Below, piece by piece: positions 29,107 to 38,423 of a DNA stretch of 64,000 nt (position 1 is the stretch's first letter; every line of letters starts with the position of its first letter). The notes beneath the pieces are model-generated. The model was not told the origin of the DNA. It worked only from the letters and a program-made list of their open reading frames with translations, and ran no database searches. The stretch is from Lysobacterales bacterium. Lineage in GTDB: Bacteria; Pseudomonadota; Gammaproteobacteria; Xanthomonadales; UBA2363. The position numbers were made by a program, and so were the translations under genes. Location: NCBI GenBank assembly GCA_019634735.1, contig JAHCAT010000005.1:124001-188000 (forward strand), in the 5' to 3' direction.

Positions 29107-30456
29107 TCAGGGCTCGGGCGAACCGACCGGCCGTGCGAACAGGTCGTGTTCGTCGCTGGCCAGGATTTCGACCTCCAGGAAATCACCCGGACGCACGCCG
29201 TCGGGCACCGCCTGGACATGCACCAGGCCGTCGATCTCGGGGGCATCAGCCTTGGAACGCGCGGTGGCGAGATCGTCCTCGACGGCATCGACCAGCACGG
29301 TCTCGATGCCGCCCACGCGTGCCGCAAGGCGCGCCTGGCTGATCGCCGCCTGGCGTTCCATGAAGCGTGCCAGGCGCTCCTCGCGCAGCGCTTCCGGTAC
29401 CGGGTCGGGCAGGGCGTTGGCGCTGGCGCCCTCGACCGGCGAGTAGGCGAAGGCGCCGACGCGGTCGAGCTGCGCGGCATCCAGGAAGTCCAGCAGCTCT
29501 TCGAACTCCGCCTCGGTCTCGCCGGGAAAGCCGACGATGAAGGTCGAGCGGATCACCAGGTCCGGACAGGCGGCGCGCCAGGCCTGGACCCGCTCGAGCA
29601 CCCGCTCGACGTTGCCGGGCCGCTTCATCAGCCGCAGGATGCGCGGGCTGGCGTGCTGGAAGGGGATGTCCAGGTAGGGCAGCACCCGCCCGGCCGCCAT
29701 CAGCGGGATCACCTCGTCGACGTGCGGATAGGGATAGACGTAGTGCAGGCGCGTCCAGGCGCCCAGCTCGCCCAGGCCGTCGCACAGGTCGGCCATGCGC
29801 GTGCGCCAGGCCCGGCCGCGCCAGTCGCGCGGCGCGTACTTCAGGTCGACGCCATAGGCGCTGGTGTCCTGCGAGACCACCAGCAGCTCGCGGACGCCGG
29901 CGCGGACCAGGCGCTCGGCCTCGGCCAGCACCTCGTCGACCGGCCGCGACACCAGGTCGCCGCGCATCGACGGGATGATGCAGAAGCTGCAGCGGTGGTT
30001 GCAGCCCTCGGAGATCTTCAGGTAGGCGTAGTGGCGCGGCGTCAGCTTGACGCCGATGTCGTCGCCGCGGCGCGGCAACAGGTCGGTGAACGGGTCGTGC
30101 GCCGGCGGCAGCGCGTGGTGCACGGCAGACATAACACTGGCGTAGTCCTGCGGGCCGCTGATCGCCAGGACGCCGGGGTGCGCCTCCCGGATGACCTCGG
30201 CGCGCTTGCCCAGGCAGCCGGTGACGATCACCTTGCCGTTCTCGGCCAGGGCCTCGCCGATCGCGTCCAGCGACTCGGTCACCGCCGACTCGATGAAGCC
30301 GCAGGTGTTGACCACCACCACGTCGGCATCGTCGTAGCTGCCGACGATGTCGTAGCCCTCGACGCGCAACTGGGTGAGGATGCGCTCGGAGTCGACCAGG
30401 GCCTTGGGACAGCCCAGGCTGACGAAGCCGACCTTGGGCGGGGCGGAAGCGGTCAT
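29107..30456 (-). CDS. rimO: Ribosomal protein S12 methylthiotransferase RimO
   Basis: A 449-residue radical-SAM methylthiotransferase that methylthiolates the conserved Asp of ribosomal protein S12 (uS12). The N-terminal MTTase domain holds three cluster Cys ([28 protein letters not shown]); the radical-SAM CxxxCxxC is CNHRCSFC, preceded by YLKISEG and followed by [27 protein letters not shown] and [10 protein letters not shown] are family motifs; a C-terminal TRAM domain follows. The start [20 protein letters not shown] is clear, 19 bases into a much longer open frame that has no coding support. Divergent from the dienelactone hydrolase gene. Confidence 0.96.
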   Translation of the reverse strand: MTASAPPKVGFVSLGCPKALVDSERILTQLRVEGYDIVGSYDDADVVVVNTCGFIESAVTESLDAIGEALAENGKVIVTGCLGKRAEVIREAHPGVLAISGPQDYASVMSAVHHALPPAHDPFTDLLPRRGDDIGVKLTPRHYAYLKISEGCNHRCSFCIIPSMRGDLVSRPVDEVLAEAERLVRAGVRELLVVSQDTSAYGVDLKYAPRDWRGRAWRTRMADLCDGLGELGAWTRLHYVYPYPHVDEVIPLMAAGRVLPYLDIPFQHASPRILRLMKRPGNVERVLERVQAWRAACPDLVIRSTFIVGFPGETEAEFEELLDFLDAAQLDRVGAFAYSPVEGASANALPDPVPEALREERLARFMERQAAISQARLAARVGGIETVLVDAVEDDLATARSKADAPEIDGLVHVQAVPDGVRPGDFLEVEILASDEHDLFARPVGSPEP

Positions 30457-30605
30457 GGGAAACGGCAGCAACGGAGGCGGGTCGCCATTATCGCGGATAT
30501 CGGCGAGACCGGCGCCGGGTCGCCCCTGGAGGCTCGACGAAGGACCGGCCGTCCTGGCCCCGTCCTGGGAGCCCGTGCGGCACCTGCCCGGGCGGGCTCC
30601 CGGCG

Positions 30606-30611
30606 TATGAT
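30606..30611 (+). promoter_or_regulatory. Probable -10 box for the dienelactone hydrolase/HIT genes
   Basis: TATGAT stands 26 bases before the chosen ATG at 30637. The -35 region is poor (CCTGCC at 17-bp spacing). Transcription from here would begin after the earlier ATGs at 30607 and 30610, which argues for the start at 30637. Confidence 0.45.
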
Positions 30612-30636
30612 GGCGCCCGTCGAGGCGGAGGGCGCA

Positions 30637-31302
30637 ATGGGCGAGGCGATCCGGATTGCCGGCGCGGGCATGCACTGCATCGGCGCATGGCGCGCGCGGC
30701 CGCAGGGCCGGGCGCTCGGCGGCGTGGTCGTGGTGCAGGAGATCTTCGGCGTCAACGCGCATATCCGCGCCGTGGTCGAGGACTTCGCGCAGGCCGGCTT
30801 CGACGCCATCGCCCCGGCCCTGTTCGACCAGGTCGAGGACGGCGTGGAACTGGACTACGACGAGGCCGGGGTCGCACGCGGCCGGGCGCTGGCCGCCGAG
30901 CTGGGCTTCGAGCGCGCCGTGGCCGGGGTCGCCGCCGCCGCCGAGGCGATCGCCTCGGCCGGCAGGATCGCGGCGGTCGGCTACTGCTGGGGCGGCACCG
31001 TGGCCTTCCTGGCCTGCACCCGGCTGGCGATGCCGGCGGTCGACTACTACGGCGGCCGTTCGCTGCCGTTCCTGGACGAGCGGCCGCGCGCGCCACTGCT
31101 GCTGCACTTCGGCGAACGCGACCCGCTGATTCCGCCGGCCGACGTCGAGCGCCACCGCCAGGCCCTGGCCGGCACCGAGGCCACGATCCACGTCTATCCG
31201 GCCGGCCATGGCTTCAACTGCGACCGCCGCGCCGACCACGAACCCGCCAGCGCGGCCCTGGCCCGGGACCGGACCCTCGACTTCCTGCGCAGGCACCTGT
31301 GA
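30637..31302 (+). CDS. Dienelactone hydrolase family protein
   Basis: A 221-residue alpha/beta hydrolase of the carboxymethylenebutenolidase family (PF01738). The Cys nucleophile is in [10 protein letters not shown], Asp in GERDPLIP and His in [11 protein letters not shown], the Cys-Asp-His triad of this family. [22 protein letters not shown] is the typical N-terminal block with the Glu that activates the Cys. Other enzymes of chloroaromatic degradation are absent, so a general esterase or lactone hydrolase role is more likely than a true catabolic DLH. A GGAGG site precedes ATG 30637. The stop overlaps the next start (GTGA). Confidence 0.9.
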   Translation: MGEAIRIAGAGMHCIGAWRARPQGRALGGVVVVQEIFGVNAHIRAVVEDFAQAGFDAIAPALFDQVEDGVELDYDEAGVARGRALAAELGFERAVAGVAAAAEAIASAGRIAAVGYCWGGTVAFLACTRLAMPAVDYYGGRSLPFLDERPRAPLLLHFGERDPLIPPADVERHRQALAGTEATIHVYPAGHGFNCDRRADHEPASAALARDRTLDFLRRHL

Positions 31303-31712
31303 GCGACTTCCTGCTGCACCCGCAACTGCTGACCGACAGCCACCCGGTGTGCGAGCTGGCCCTGTGCTCGGTCCGGCTGGTCGACGACGCCCGCTTCCCG
31401 TGGCTGATCCTGGTGCCGCGCCAGCCCTTCCTGCGCGAACTGATGGACCTCGCCGCCGAGGACCAGCTCGCCCTGCTGAAGGAAGTGAACCGCGCCGGAC
31501 GCGTCCTGCAGCGGCTGTACCCGGCGGACAAACTCAACATCGCCGCGCTGGGCAACATGGTGCCGCAGCTGCATGTGCACGTGATCGCGCGCCGGCGCGA
31601 CGACGAGGCCTGGCCGCGTCCGGTCTGGGGCGTGGGCGACCCGCGTCCCTATGCGCCGGACCGCCTGGGCCGCGATCTCGCCGACCTGGCCGCAGCCCTG
31701 ACGGGCGCCTGA
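31299..31712 (+). CDS. HIT-family nucleotide-binding protein
   Basis: A 137-residue histidine-triad protein starting at GTG inside the preceding gene's last codons. The HIT signature is [11 protein letters not shown]: the first His of the usual triad is Gln, while the catalytic and last His are kept; this Q-H-H variant with GNMVPQL before and the Asp/Trp-rich segment after ([10 protein letters not shown]) is typical of a proteobacterial HIT subgroup. HIT proteins hydrolyse dinucleoside polyphosphates or AMP adducts; the substrate here is unknown. Confidence 0.85.
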   Translation: MSDFLLHPQLLTDSHPVCELALCSVRLVDDARFPWLILVPRQPFLRELMDLAAEDQLALLKEVNRAGRVLQRLYPADKLNIAALGNMVPQLHVHVIARRRDDEAWPRPVWGVGDPRPYAPDRLGRDLADLAAALTGA

Positions 31713-31875
31713 ACCCACGGCTTGCTCGGACACCCCCGGCCTTCGCTCTGTCACCCTCACGACGCAACGAGGTGAACGCCGGCGCAACCTTCACGCCGGC
31801 TGCACGTCGCGGCGATTCCGCCCGACGGCACGGCGGCGTACGCTTGGGCCTCCCCCGATGCCAGGAGACCAGGCC

Positions 31876-32325
31876 ATGACCCTCGTCCACCATCGCTCCG
31901 CCCTTGCCGCCGCGGCCCTGCTGGTCGCGTTCGCCCTGCCCGGCACCGCCGCGGCGCAGACCATCGACTGCCAGATGCGCTTCACGCTGAGCGGCTGGTC
32001 GGCCTTCTTCAAGACCGCCTCGGGCAATGGCACGGTCACCTGCAACAACGGCCAGCGCATGAACGTGCGCCTCAGCGCCAAGGGCGGCGGGCTGACCGTC
32101 GGCCGGCACACCATCGAGGACGGCCGCGGCGAGTTCACCGGCGTCTACGACATCTCCGAGGTGCTCGGCAGCTACGCGACCGCCGAGGCCCACGCCGGTG
32201 CCGTCCGCTCGGCGACCGGCCGGGTGATGACCAAGGGCGAGGTGGCGATGGCGCTGAGCGGCACCGGCCGCGGCTTCGACCTCGGCGTCGCGTTCGGCAA
32301 GTTCACCATCCGCCGCGCGCGCTGA
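31876..32325 (+). CDS. Hypothetical exported protein
   Basis: A 149-residue protein with a clear signal peptide (AAAALLVAFALPGTAAAQT) and a small beta-rich mature domain. Visible features: two Cys (TIDCQM, VTCNNGQ) likely bonded, Gly-rich strands SGWSAFFKTASGNGTV, KGGGLTVGRHTIEDGRGEF, and a C-terminal FDLGVAFGKFTIRRAR. I do not recognise a family. An AGGAG site stands about ten bases before the ATG. Convergent with dcd, 15 bp between stops. Confidence 0.7.
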   Translation: MTLVHHRSALAAAALLVAFALPGTAAAQTIDCQMRFTLSGWSAFFKTASGNGTVTCNNGQRMNVRLSAKGGGLTVGRHTIEDGRGEFTGVYDISEVLGSYATAEAHAGAVRSATGRVMTKGEVAMALSGTGRGFDLGVAFGKFTIRRAR

Positions 32326-32340
32326 TGCCGACGGCGCCGG

Positions 32341-32910
32341 TCAGGTGCGCGGCAGGGTGACGCCGCGCTGCCCCTGGTACTTGCCGCCGCGGTCGGCGTA
32401 CGAGGTCTCGCAGGTCTCGTCGGACTGGAAGAACAGCATCTGCGCAACGCCCTCGTTGGCGTAGATGCGCGCCGGCAGCGGCGTGGTGTTGGAGAACTCC
32501 AGGGTGACGTGCCCCTGCCACTCCGGTTCCAGCGGCGTCACGTTGACGATGATCCCGCAGCGCGCGTAGGTGCTCTTGCCCAGGCAGACCACCAGGACGT
32601 CGCGGGGGATGCGGAAGTACTCGACGGTGCGCGCCAGCGCGAACGAGTTGGGCGGGATGATGCAGACATCGCCCTTGAAGTCGACGAAGTTGCGGGCGTC
32701 GAAGTCCTTGGGATCGACGATCGTCGAGTTGATGTTGGTGAAGATCTTGAATTCGTCGGCGCAGCGCACGTCGTAGCCGTAGCTGGAGGTGCCCCAGGAG
32801 ATCAGCCGGGCACCGTCGTCGCCGTGGCGGACCTGGCCCGGCGCGAACGGCTCGATCATGCCGTGCTCGCTCGCCATCTGCCGGATCCAGCGGTCGGACT
32901 TGATGCTCAT
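32341..32910 (-). CDS. dcd: dCTP deaminase
   Basis: A 189-residue Dcd (E. coli 193 aa). It deaminates dCTP to dUTP, the main source of dUMP for thymidylate in many Gram-negatives. Family motifs: [13 protein letters not shown] at the start, [20 protein letters not shown], the active-site block [22 protein letters not shown], and [20 protein letters not shown], which carries the catalytic Glu. A homotrimer is expected. Divergent from the M14 peptidase gene, with 252 bp between. Confidence 0.96.
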   Translation of the reverse strand: MSIKSDRWIRQMASEHGMIEPFAPGQVRHGDDGARLISWGTSSYGYDVRCADEFKIFTNINSTIVDPKDFDARNFVDFKGDVCIIPPNSFALARTVEYFRIPRDVLVVCLGKSTYARCGIIVNVTPLEPEWQGHVTLEFSNTTPLPARIYANEGVAQMLFFQSDETCETSYADRGGKYQGQRGVTLPRT

Positions 32911-33162
32911 CGGTGCTCGCGCCTGTGCCTCGGGGCGCCAAATGTACCAGCAGGCCGGCCACGGCCGGGACGCGAGGCGCGCTCCCTGCCGTTTGCCGGG
33001 GCCATCTGCGCAAGCCGCGTCCGGCCCCCGGCACGCTGCGCCGGGCGGAATCGCGGCAACCGCTCCGGGTGCTAAGGTCGCCCGGGGAGGAGGGGCACCG
33101 GCCGTCGCAACGGCGACCAGGGACCCGCTCGTCCCCCGCTACCACGACGACGAGCACCGCCC

Positions 33163-34863
33163 ATGAGATTCCGTCCGCCCGCCCTGTCGCTGCTGCTCGC
33201 GACCGCCCTTGCCCTGCCCGCCGCTGCCCAGCCAGCGGCCCCCGAGGTCCTGCGCATCGCCGCGCCGGACGCCGCCACCCGGGATGCCCTGGCGGAACTG
33301 GCCGGCCACCTGGTGGTGGAGCCGGACAGCGGGGATGTGCTGGTCGAGGCCGATGGCGCGGTCCACGCCCTGCTCGCCCGCCTGGCCCTGGACTGGCGCC
33401 GCGACGAGGCGGCCAGCGCCGGCCTGGCCGCCCAGGTCCAGGGCGCCAGCCGCTCTATCCCCGGCTATGCCTGCTTCCGTACGGTCGAGGAGACGCTGGC
33501 CACCATCGACACCCTGGTGGCGGCGCACCCGACGCTCGCAAGCTACGTCGACATCGGCGAGAGCTGGCAGGCCGGCAACGGCCCGAACGGCGCCGGCTGG
33601 CCGCTGCGGGTGCTGCGCCTCGGCAATTCCGCGATTCCCGGCGACAAGCCGCGCCTGTTCGCGATGTCGGCGGTGCATGCCCGCGAGTACAGCACCGCCG
33701 AGCTGATGACCCGCTTCGCCGAGCAGCTCCTGGCCGGCCACGGCGTCGACGCCGAGGCGACCTGGCTGCTCGACCACAACGAGTTCCACCTGCTGCTGCA
33801 GGCCAACCCGGACGGCCGCAAGCGCGCCGAGACCGGCATCCTGTGGCGCAAGAACCAGAACACCCAGGACGGCGCCTGCAGCACCAATCCGCCAAACGGC
33901 AACAGCCATCCGGGCATCGACCTCAACCGCAACTATCCGTGGCGCTGGGGCATCGGCACCGGCTCCAGCACCATCCAGTGCAGCGGCACCTTTCGCGGAC
34001 CCTCGCCGGCGTCGGAGCCCGAGACCCAGGCGGTGCGCGACTACGTCACCGCGATCTTTCCGGACACCCGGCCCGGCGACCCCCTGGACCCCGCCATCGC
34101 CGCCGACCCCGACACCCGCGGCCTGTTCCTGGACGTGCACAGCTACTCGCGTCTGGTGCTGTGGCCCTGGGGCTATTCCGGCAGCCCGGTGACCGGCAAC
34201 GACGCCGCCCTGGTCCGCCTCGGCCGGCGTCTGGCCTGGTTCACGGAATACACGCCGCAACGCTCGCTCAACCTGTACGCGACCAATGGCACCACCATCG
34301 ACTTCGCCTACGGCGAGCTGGGCGTGCCGGCCTACACCATGGAGCTTGGCCTGGCCTTCTTCGAGGACTGCGCCTACGCCGAGCAGACGCTGTTCCCCGA
34401 CAATCTGGCCGCCCTGCGTTACGCATCGCGCAGCCTGCATGCGCCATACCGGCTGCCGGCCGGCCCCGATGCCGACCAGGTGGCCGTCGACCTGGCCAGG
34501 GTGCCACGCGGAAGCCAGGTCACGGTCACCGCCCGCATCGACGACAACCGTCTGCGCAACGTGGGCGGGACCAACCCATCGCCTCAGCCGCCGCCCGTCC
34601 CCGTCATCGGCGCGCGGCTGTACGTCGGCAGCCTGCCATGGCAGGACGGCGCGACCGGGCTCGAGATGGCCGCCGCCGACGGCGGCTTCGACGCGATTAC
34701 CGAAAACGTGCGGCTCGACCTCGACACCTCCGGCCTGGCACCGGGCCGGCACCTGCTGTACGTGCAGGGCCGCACGACCAACGGCGCCGGACCGCCGGCC
34801 GCCGTGTTCCTGGAGGTGATCGACGGCGACCGGCTGTTCGCGGACGGCTTCGAGTCGCCCTGA
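33163..34863 (+). CDS. Secreted M14 zinc carboxypeptidase
   Basis: A 566-residue exported metallopeptidase. Signal peptide (LLLATALALPAAAQP), an N-terminal propeptide-like region to about residue 100, then the carboxypeptidase A fold. Zinc ligands His172 and Glu175 (VHAREYS) and His326 (LDVHSYSR); catalytic Glu394 (YTMELGL). The LNRNYPWRWG substrate-binding block (Asn/Arg) is also present. A C-terminal beta domain (VAVDLARVPRGSQVTVTARI, ARLYVGSLPW) follows and the protein ends RLFADGFESP, the shared GFE motif. Peptidases of this type remove C-terminal residues outside the cell. The promoter should be in the 252-bp gap to dcd. Confidence 0.9.
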   Translation: MRFRPPALSLLLATALALPAAAQPAAPEVLRIAAPDAATRDALAELAGHLVVEPDSGDVLVEADGAVHALLARLALDWRRDEAASAGLAAQVQGASRSIPGYACFRTVEETLATIDTLVAAHPTLASYVDIGESWQAGNGPNGAGWPLRVLRLGNSAIPGDKPRLFAMSAVHAREYSTAELMTRFAEQLLAGHGVDAEATWLLDHNEFHLLLQANPDGRKRAETGILWRKNQNTQDGACSTNPPNGNSHPGIDLNRNYPWRWGIGTGSSTIQCSGTFRGPSPASEPETQAVRDYVTAIFPDTRPGDPLDPAIAADPDTRGLFLDVHSYSRLVLWPWGYSGSPVTGNDAALVRLGRRLAWFTEYTPQRSLNLYATNGTTIDFAYGELGVPAYTMELGLAFFEDCAYAEQTLFPDNLAALRYASRSLHAPYRLPAGPDADQVAVDLARVPRGSQVTVTARIDDNRLRNVGGTNPSPQPPPVPVIGARLYVGSLPWQDGATGLEMAAADGGFDAITENVRLDLDTSGLAPGRHLLYVQGRTTNGAGPPAAVFLEVIDGDRLFADGFESP

Positions 34864-35087
34864 GGGGCGTCCGTCTGCATCGTTCGCTCCCGCGATGTGC
34901 GGGCGGCGAATCCCGGTGCGCGGCCGTCCGCCGGCGCCACCCGCGGCCACGCGGGCGGCGGTCCTGGCTGCATCCGACTGACCGGTTGGTACCCGTCCCC
35001 GCGGCGGCCTGCTGACCTCCGGCCCATGCCGAAGCGGTCCGACGGTGTTGCAATGCCGGTCATCGAGCCAGCCGCCGGACCCGCGCC

Positions 35088-35756
35088 ATGACCGAAACCC
35101 TTGCCGCCGTGCTGGCGCTGGCCGTCGTCGACAGCATCAATCCCTCGGCCCTGGTGGTGGCCATCTACCTGCTGACGCAGGCGAACGTGGTGGCGCGCCT
35201 GCTGGCCTACGTCGCCGGCATCCTGGCGAGCTACTTCGCGTTCGGCTGCGCCCTCATGCTCGGCGCCGGGGCGGTGTTCGCACGGTTCGGCGCGGCGCTG
35301 GACCATCCCGTCGTCTGGGGCGTGCAGGCCGCGCTGGGCGCGGTCCTGCTCGCCTTCGCCGTGTTCGCGCCCAAGCGGGGCGCGGATTCGATGCCGCCGC
35401 CACCCGCGCCGCGCGCCGGCGGCCTGGTCGGCATGATGCTGCTCGGCGCGACCGTCACCGTGCTGGAGCTGGTGACCGCGCTGCCCTACTTCGGCGCCAT
35501 CGCGCTCATGGTCGGGGCCGGGCTGCCGGCGCCCGTGTGGCTGCCGCTGCTGCTGGTCTACAACCTGATCTTCGTGTTGCCGCCGCTGGCCCTGCTCGGC
35601 CTCCACCTGGCGTTCGGATCGCGGCTGCGGAGCCGCTACGGCGGCTGGCAGGCGCGCCTGCAGGCCGGCGCCCGGGAGACCCTGTTGTGGATCTTCGGGA
35701 TCGTCGGGGTCGGCCTGCTGTTCGACGCGGCGGCGCGGTTCCGCGCGGCCGGTTGA
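35088..35756 (+). CDS. GAP-family membrane transporter (SfLAP-like, LysE superfamily)
   Basis: A 222-residue inner-membrane protein with six hydrophobic segments. VVDSINPSALVVAIYLLTQ at the N terminus and TVTVLELVTALPYFGAIALM in the second half are the two inverted-repeat signatures of the GAP/Sap family (PF11139), related to LysE exporters and to cytochrome biogenesis CcdA-like proteins. A Pro-rich cytoplasmic loop lies between the halves. Mycobacterial members export glycolipid precursors; no substrate can be given for proteobacterial members. Confidence 0.75.
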   Translation: MTETLAAVLALAVVDSINPSALVVAIYLLTQANVVARLLAYVAGILASYFAFGCALMLGAGAVFARFGAALDHPVVWGVQAALGAVLLAFAVFAPKRGADSMPPPPAPRAGGLVGMMLLGATVTVLELVTALPYFGAIALMVGAGLPAPVWLPLLLVYNLIFVLPPLALLGLHLAFGSRLRSRYGGWQARLQAGARETLLWIFGIVGVGLLFDAAARFRAAG

Positions 35757-36251
35757 GGCCCAGCCCGGGCCGGACCCTGCCGGACCCTGCCGCCAACACG
35801 TCGAGTGCCGTGCCCGGGCGACCCGCAGAGCCATCCCAATGAGCCGGGCAGCGCCAAGGGTCCTGCGGCGGCCGTGTCTTTTTTCGGATCCGTTTCAAAT
35901 TTTCAGATGTGTCCGGTTATCCGGACACCCCTGACCGCAATGCCCGCCGCATCCGCCGGGCATTTTCTCGAGCCCGGACATGGCCACCCAGGCGCATCGA
36001 CCAGGCGCCAGGCGGCCGGTTCCGGCAGGCCGGATTTCCGAATCGACCCGGATCGCGCCAGTGCCGAGCCGCGAGGAAATCTCCTCAACCTGTTGTTTTC
36101 GAATGCCCCAATGCGCCTGGGCCTGCACGCCTGGCAGCGCCTGCGTGCGCCCCGACACGGATTTGACCGGACCAGCTGTGCGGTATTTAACGGAATACCC
36201 GGGGCAGCGCCTGTTATTGTCCGCCGCCACTGCCCCCTTGTGACTCCCGCC
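35757..36251. other. 495-bp gap with AT-rich segment and inverted repeats
   Basis: No gene supported. It contains a low-GC stretch at 35875-35910, an 8-bp perfect inverted repeat at 35909-35928, and a 6-bp repeat GGTATT/AATACC at 36182-36199 about 50 bp before the HzsA-like start. This is the least GC-rich intergenic DNA in the window and is a reasonable place for a regulated promoter of the heme-protein/ThuA pair. Confidence 0.5.
35909..35928. promoter_or_regulatory. Perfect inverted repeat GTGTCCGG-TTAT-CCGGACAC
   Basis: Eight-base arms with a 4-base centre, in an AT-rich context 150 bp after the GAP transporter gene and 324 bp before the HzsA-like gene. No T-run on either side, so a DNA-binding site is more likely than a terminator. 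Confidence 0.4.
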
Positions 36252-38423
36252 ATGCGTCGTCTGCTTCCCCTCCTGGCCCTTTTCCTGGTCCCGCCCCCGG
36301 CCGGCGCCTCGGAAACCCAATGCAATGGCGCGGGCCTGCCCGAGCCGGTGCTGTTCGTCCTGCAGTATCCGGTGCCCAACGATTTCGGCAGCATCGGTTC
36401 GGTGTTCGCCAATCACCTGGGCGGTATCGGCAACGCCGGGCGCGGCGGCGACCTGATGATCTGCTATCCGAACGGCGCGTTGCGCAACCTGACCCGGGAG
36501 GCCGGCTTCGGCATGGTCGGCATGCAGACCGGCCAGGCGATCTCGGTGCGCGACCCGCACGTGCACTGGTCGGGTCAGAAGGCGCTGTTCTCCATGGTGG
36601 TTGGCGCGCCCACCCAGCAGTACCAGGTGCGCAGCGACTATTGGCAGATCTACGAGGTCACCGGTCTGGGCCAGGGCCAGGCCGCGACCATCACCCGGCT
36701 GGCGACCCAGCCGGAGAACTACAACAACGTCGAGGCCGCCTGGCTGGCCGACGACAGCATCGTGTTCTCCTCGGACCGGCCGCGCAACGGCCAGCGCCAC
36801 CTGTACCCGCAGTTCGACGAGTACGAATCGGCGCCGACGCCGACCGGCCTGTGGAAGATCGAGGCGGGCAGCGGCCGGCTGTCCCTGCTGCAGCACAGCC
36901 CGTCCGGTTCGTTCCATCCGTTCGTGGACAGCTACGGTCGGCTGGTCTTCACGCGCTGGGACCACCTGATGCGCGACCAGCAGGGCGACAACCCATCCAG
37001 CAATCCGCACGGCGCCTTCAATTACGCCAGCGAGGCCGTCGACGCCGCCCGCCTGCCCGACCGCAGCGAGGTGTTCCCGGAACCGCGCCTGCCCACCGGC
37101 ATCTTCCACGGCAACCGCATCAACCACTTCATGCCCTGGATGATCCGCCCGGACGGCACCGGCGAGGAATCGCTCAACCACATCGGCCGCCACGAGCTGC
37201 ACGCCTACTTCGAGGCCAGCATCAACACCGACCCGCTGATCAACCATTTCGGCGCGCCGTCCGGACGCAACAACGTGCTGCACCTGCTGCAGACCATCGA
37301 GGACCCGACCACGCCGGGCCGCTACCTGTCGATCGACGCGCCCGAGTTCGGCGCCTACGCCTCCGGCCAGCTGGTCAGCTACCTGGCGCCGCCGCACCTG
37401 CAGGCGCGCAATCTGCAGGTCCAGTACCTGAGCGACCGCAGCGGCGCCGGCTTCCCGTCGCCGGCGCCGGCCGGCTTCGCGCGCTACCGCAATCCGGCGG
37501 TGTTCTCCGACGGCAGCCTGATCGCCGCGCACACCACGACCGCCGCCTATGCCGCCAACCTCGGCAACCTGGCCAATCCGCAGTCCTCGTACGCGTTCCG
37601 GATCCGCCGGCTGGTGGTCGGCGGCGACGGCCGGGTGAACCCGGGCACGGCGCTGACCCAGGGCATCACCCGGCAGGTCCAGTTCTGGAGCCCGGACGTG
37701 ATGGTCACCTACAACGGCCCGATGTGGGAGTTCTCGCCGGTCCCGGTGCGCGCGCGGCCGCGCCCGCCCGTGGTCAACGACCCGGGCCTGGAGGCGCCGG
37801 AGGCCGCCGCGTTCGCCCAGGCCGGCAGCAGCCTGGATTCGCTGCAGGCGTTCCTGAAGGCCTGGGACCTGGGCCTGGTGGTGGTGCGCGACGCCACCAC
37901 CCGCGACGGCCCGGATCGCCAGCAGCCGTTCAACCTGCGCGTGCCGGGCGGCGTCCAGACCGTCACCGGTACCGGCCAGGTCTACGACATCGCCCACTTC
38001 CAGGTGGTCCAGGGCGACCAGGTGCGCGGCTACGGCGGCACCGCCAACCCGCGGCCCGGCCGCCGGGTGCTGGCGCGCTGGCTCAACGACGCCGCCGCCG
38101 TCCGCTTCAATCCCGGCAACCCCGGTGGCCCGCCCGGCTCGGTGGCGATCGCCGCGGACGGCTCGGTGGCGATGTTCGTGCCGGCGCGGCGAGCGCTGTC
38201 CTGGCAGGTCAACGCCCCGAACGGCGAGCCGGTGGTGCGCGAGCGCTACTGGCTGACCGTGCAGCCCGGCGAGGTCCGCGCCTGCGACGGCTGCCACGGC
38301 GCCACGCCGACCAACCAGGTCGGTCAGGGTGCGGCGCAGAACACGCCGCTGGCCCTGCGCGAGCTGCTGACCTGGTTCGAGGCCACCCACGACCGCGTGT
38401 TCGCAGGCAGCTTCCAGCCATGA
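36252..38423 (+). CDS. HzsA-like beta-propeller protein with one c-type heme motif
   Basis: A 723-residue exported protein. Signal peptide (LLPLLALFLVPPPAGASET). The N-terminal two thirds read as propeller-like repeats (DPHVHWSGQKALFSMV, AAWLADDSIVFSSDRP, FHPFVDSYGRLVFTRWDHL); HGNRINHFMPWMIRPDGTGEE and VFSDGSLIAAHT are the most distinctive blocks. A C-terminal c-type heme motif CDGCH (Cys about residue 678) stands in VRACDGCHGATPTNQ. This arrangement resembles hydrazine synthase alpha-subunit-like proteins that also occur in non-anammox bacteria; I infer a redox or binding role, not hydrazine synthesis. It ends RVFAGSFQP, faintly like the GFE motif. Overlaps the ThuA gene by 4 bp. Confidence 0.75.
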   Translation: MRRLLPLLALFLVPPPAGASETQCNGAGLPEPVLFVLQYPVPNDFGSIGSVFANHLGGIGNAGRGGDLMICYPNGALRNLTREAGFGMVGMQTGQAISVRDPHVHWSGQKALFSMVVGAPTQQYQVRSDYWQIYEVTGLGQGQAATITRLATQPENYNNVEAAWLADDSIVFSSDRPRNGQRHLYPQFDEYESAPTPTGLWKIEAGSGRLSLLQHSPSGSFHPFVDSYGRLVFTRWDHLMRDQQGDNPSSNPHGAFNYASEAVDAARLPDRSEVFPEPRLPTGIFHGNRINHFMPWMIRPDGTGEESLNHIGRHELHAYFEASINTDPLINHFGAPSGRNNVLHLLQTIEDPTTPGRYLSIDAPEFGAYASGQLVSYLAPPHLQARNLQVQYLSDRSGAGFPSPAPAGFARYRNPAVFSDGSLIAAHTTTAAYAANLGNLANPQSSYAFRIRRLVVGGDGRVNPGTALTQGITRQVQFWSPDVMVTYNGPMWEFSPVPVRARPRPPVVNDPGLEAPEAAAFAQAGSSLDSLQAFLKAWDLGLVVVRDATTRDGPDRQQPFNLRVPGGVQTVTGTGQVYDIAHFQVVQGDQVRGYGGTANPRPGRRVLARWLNDAAAVRFNPGNPGGPPGSVAIAADGSVAMFVPARRALSWQVNAPNGEPVVRERYWLTVQPGEVRACDGCHGATPTNQVGQGAAQNTPLALRELLTWFEATHDRVFAGSFQP

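Noticed and set aside
30637-31302. Chloroaromatic degradation operon based on the dienelactone hydrolase
   Set aside because: No catechol dioxygenase, cycloisomerase or maleylacetate reductase nearby; the neighbour is a HIT protein.
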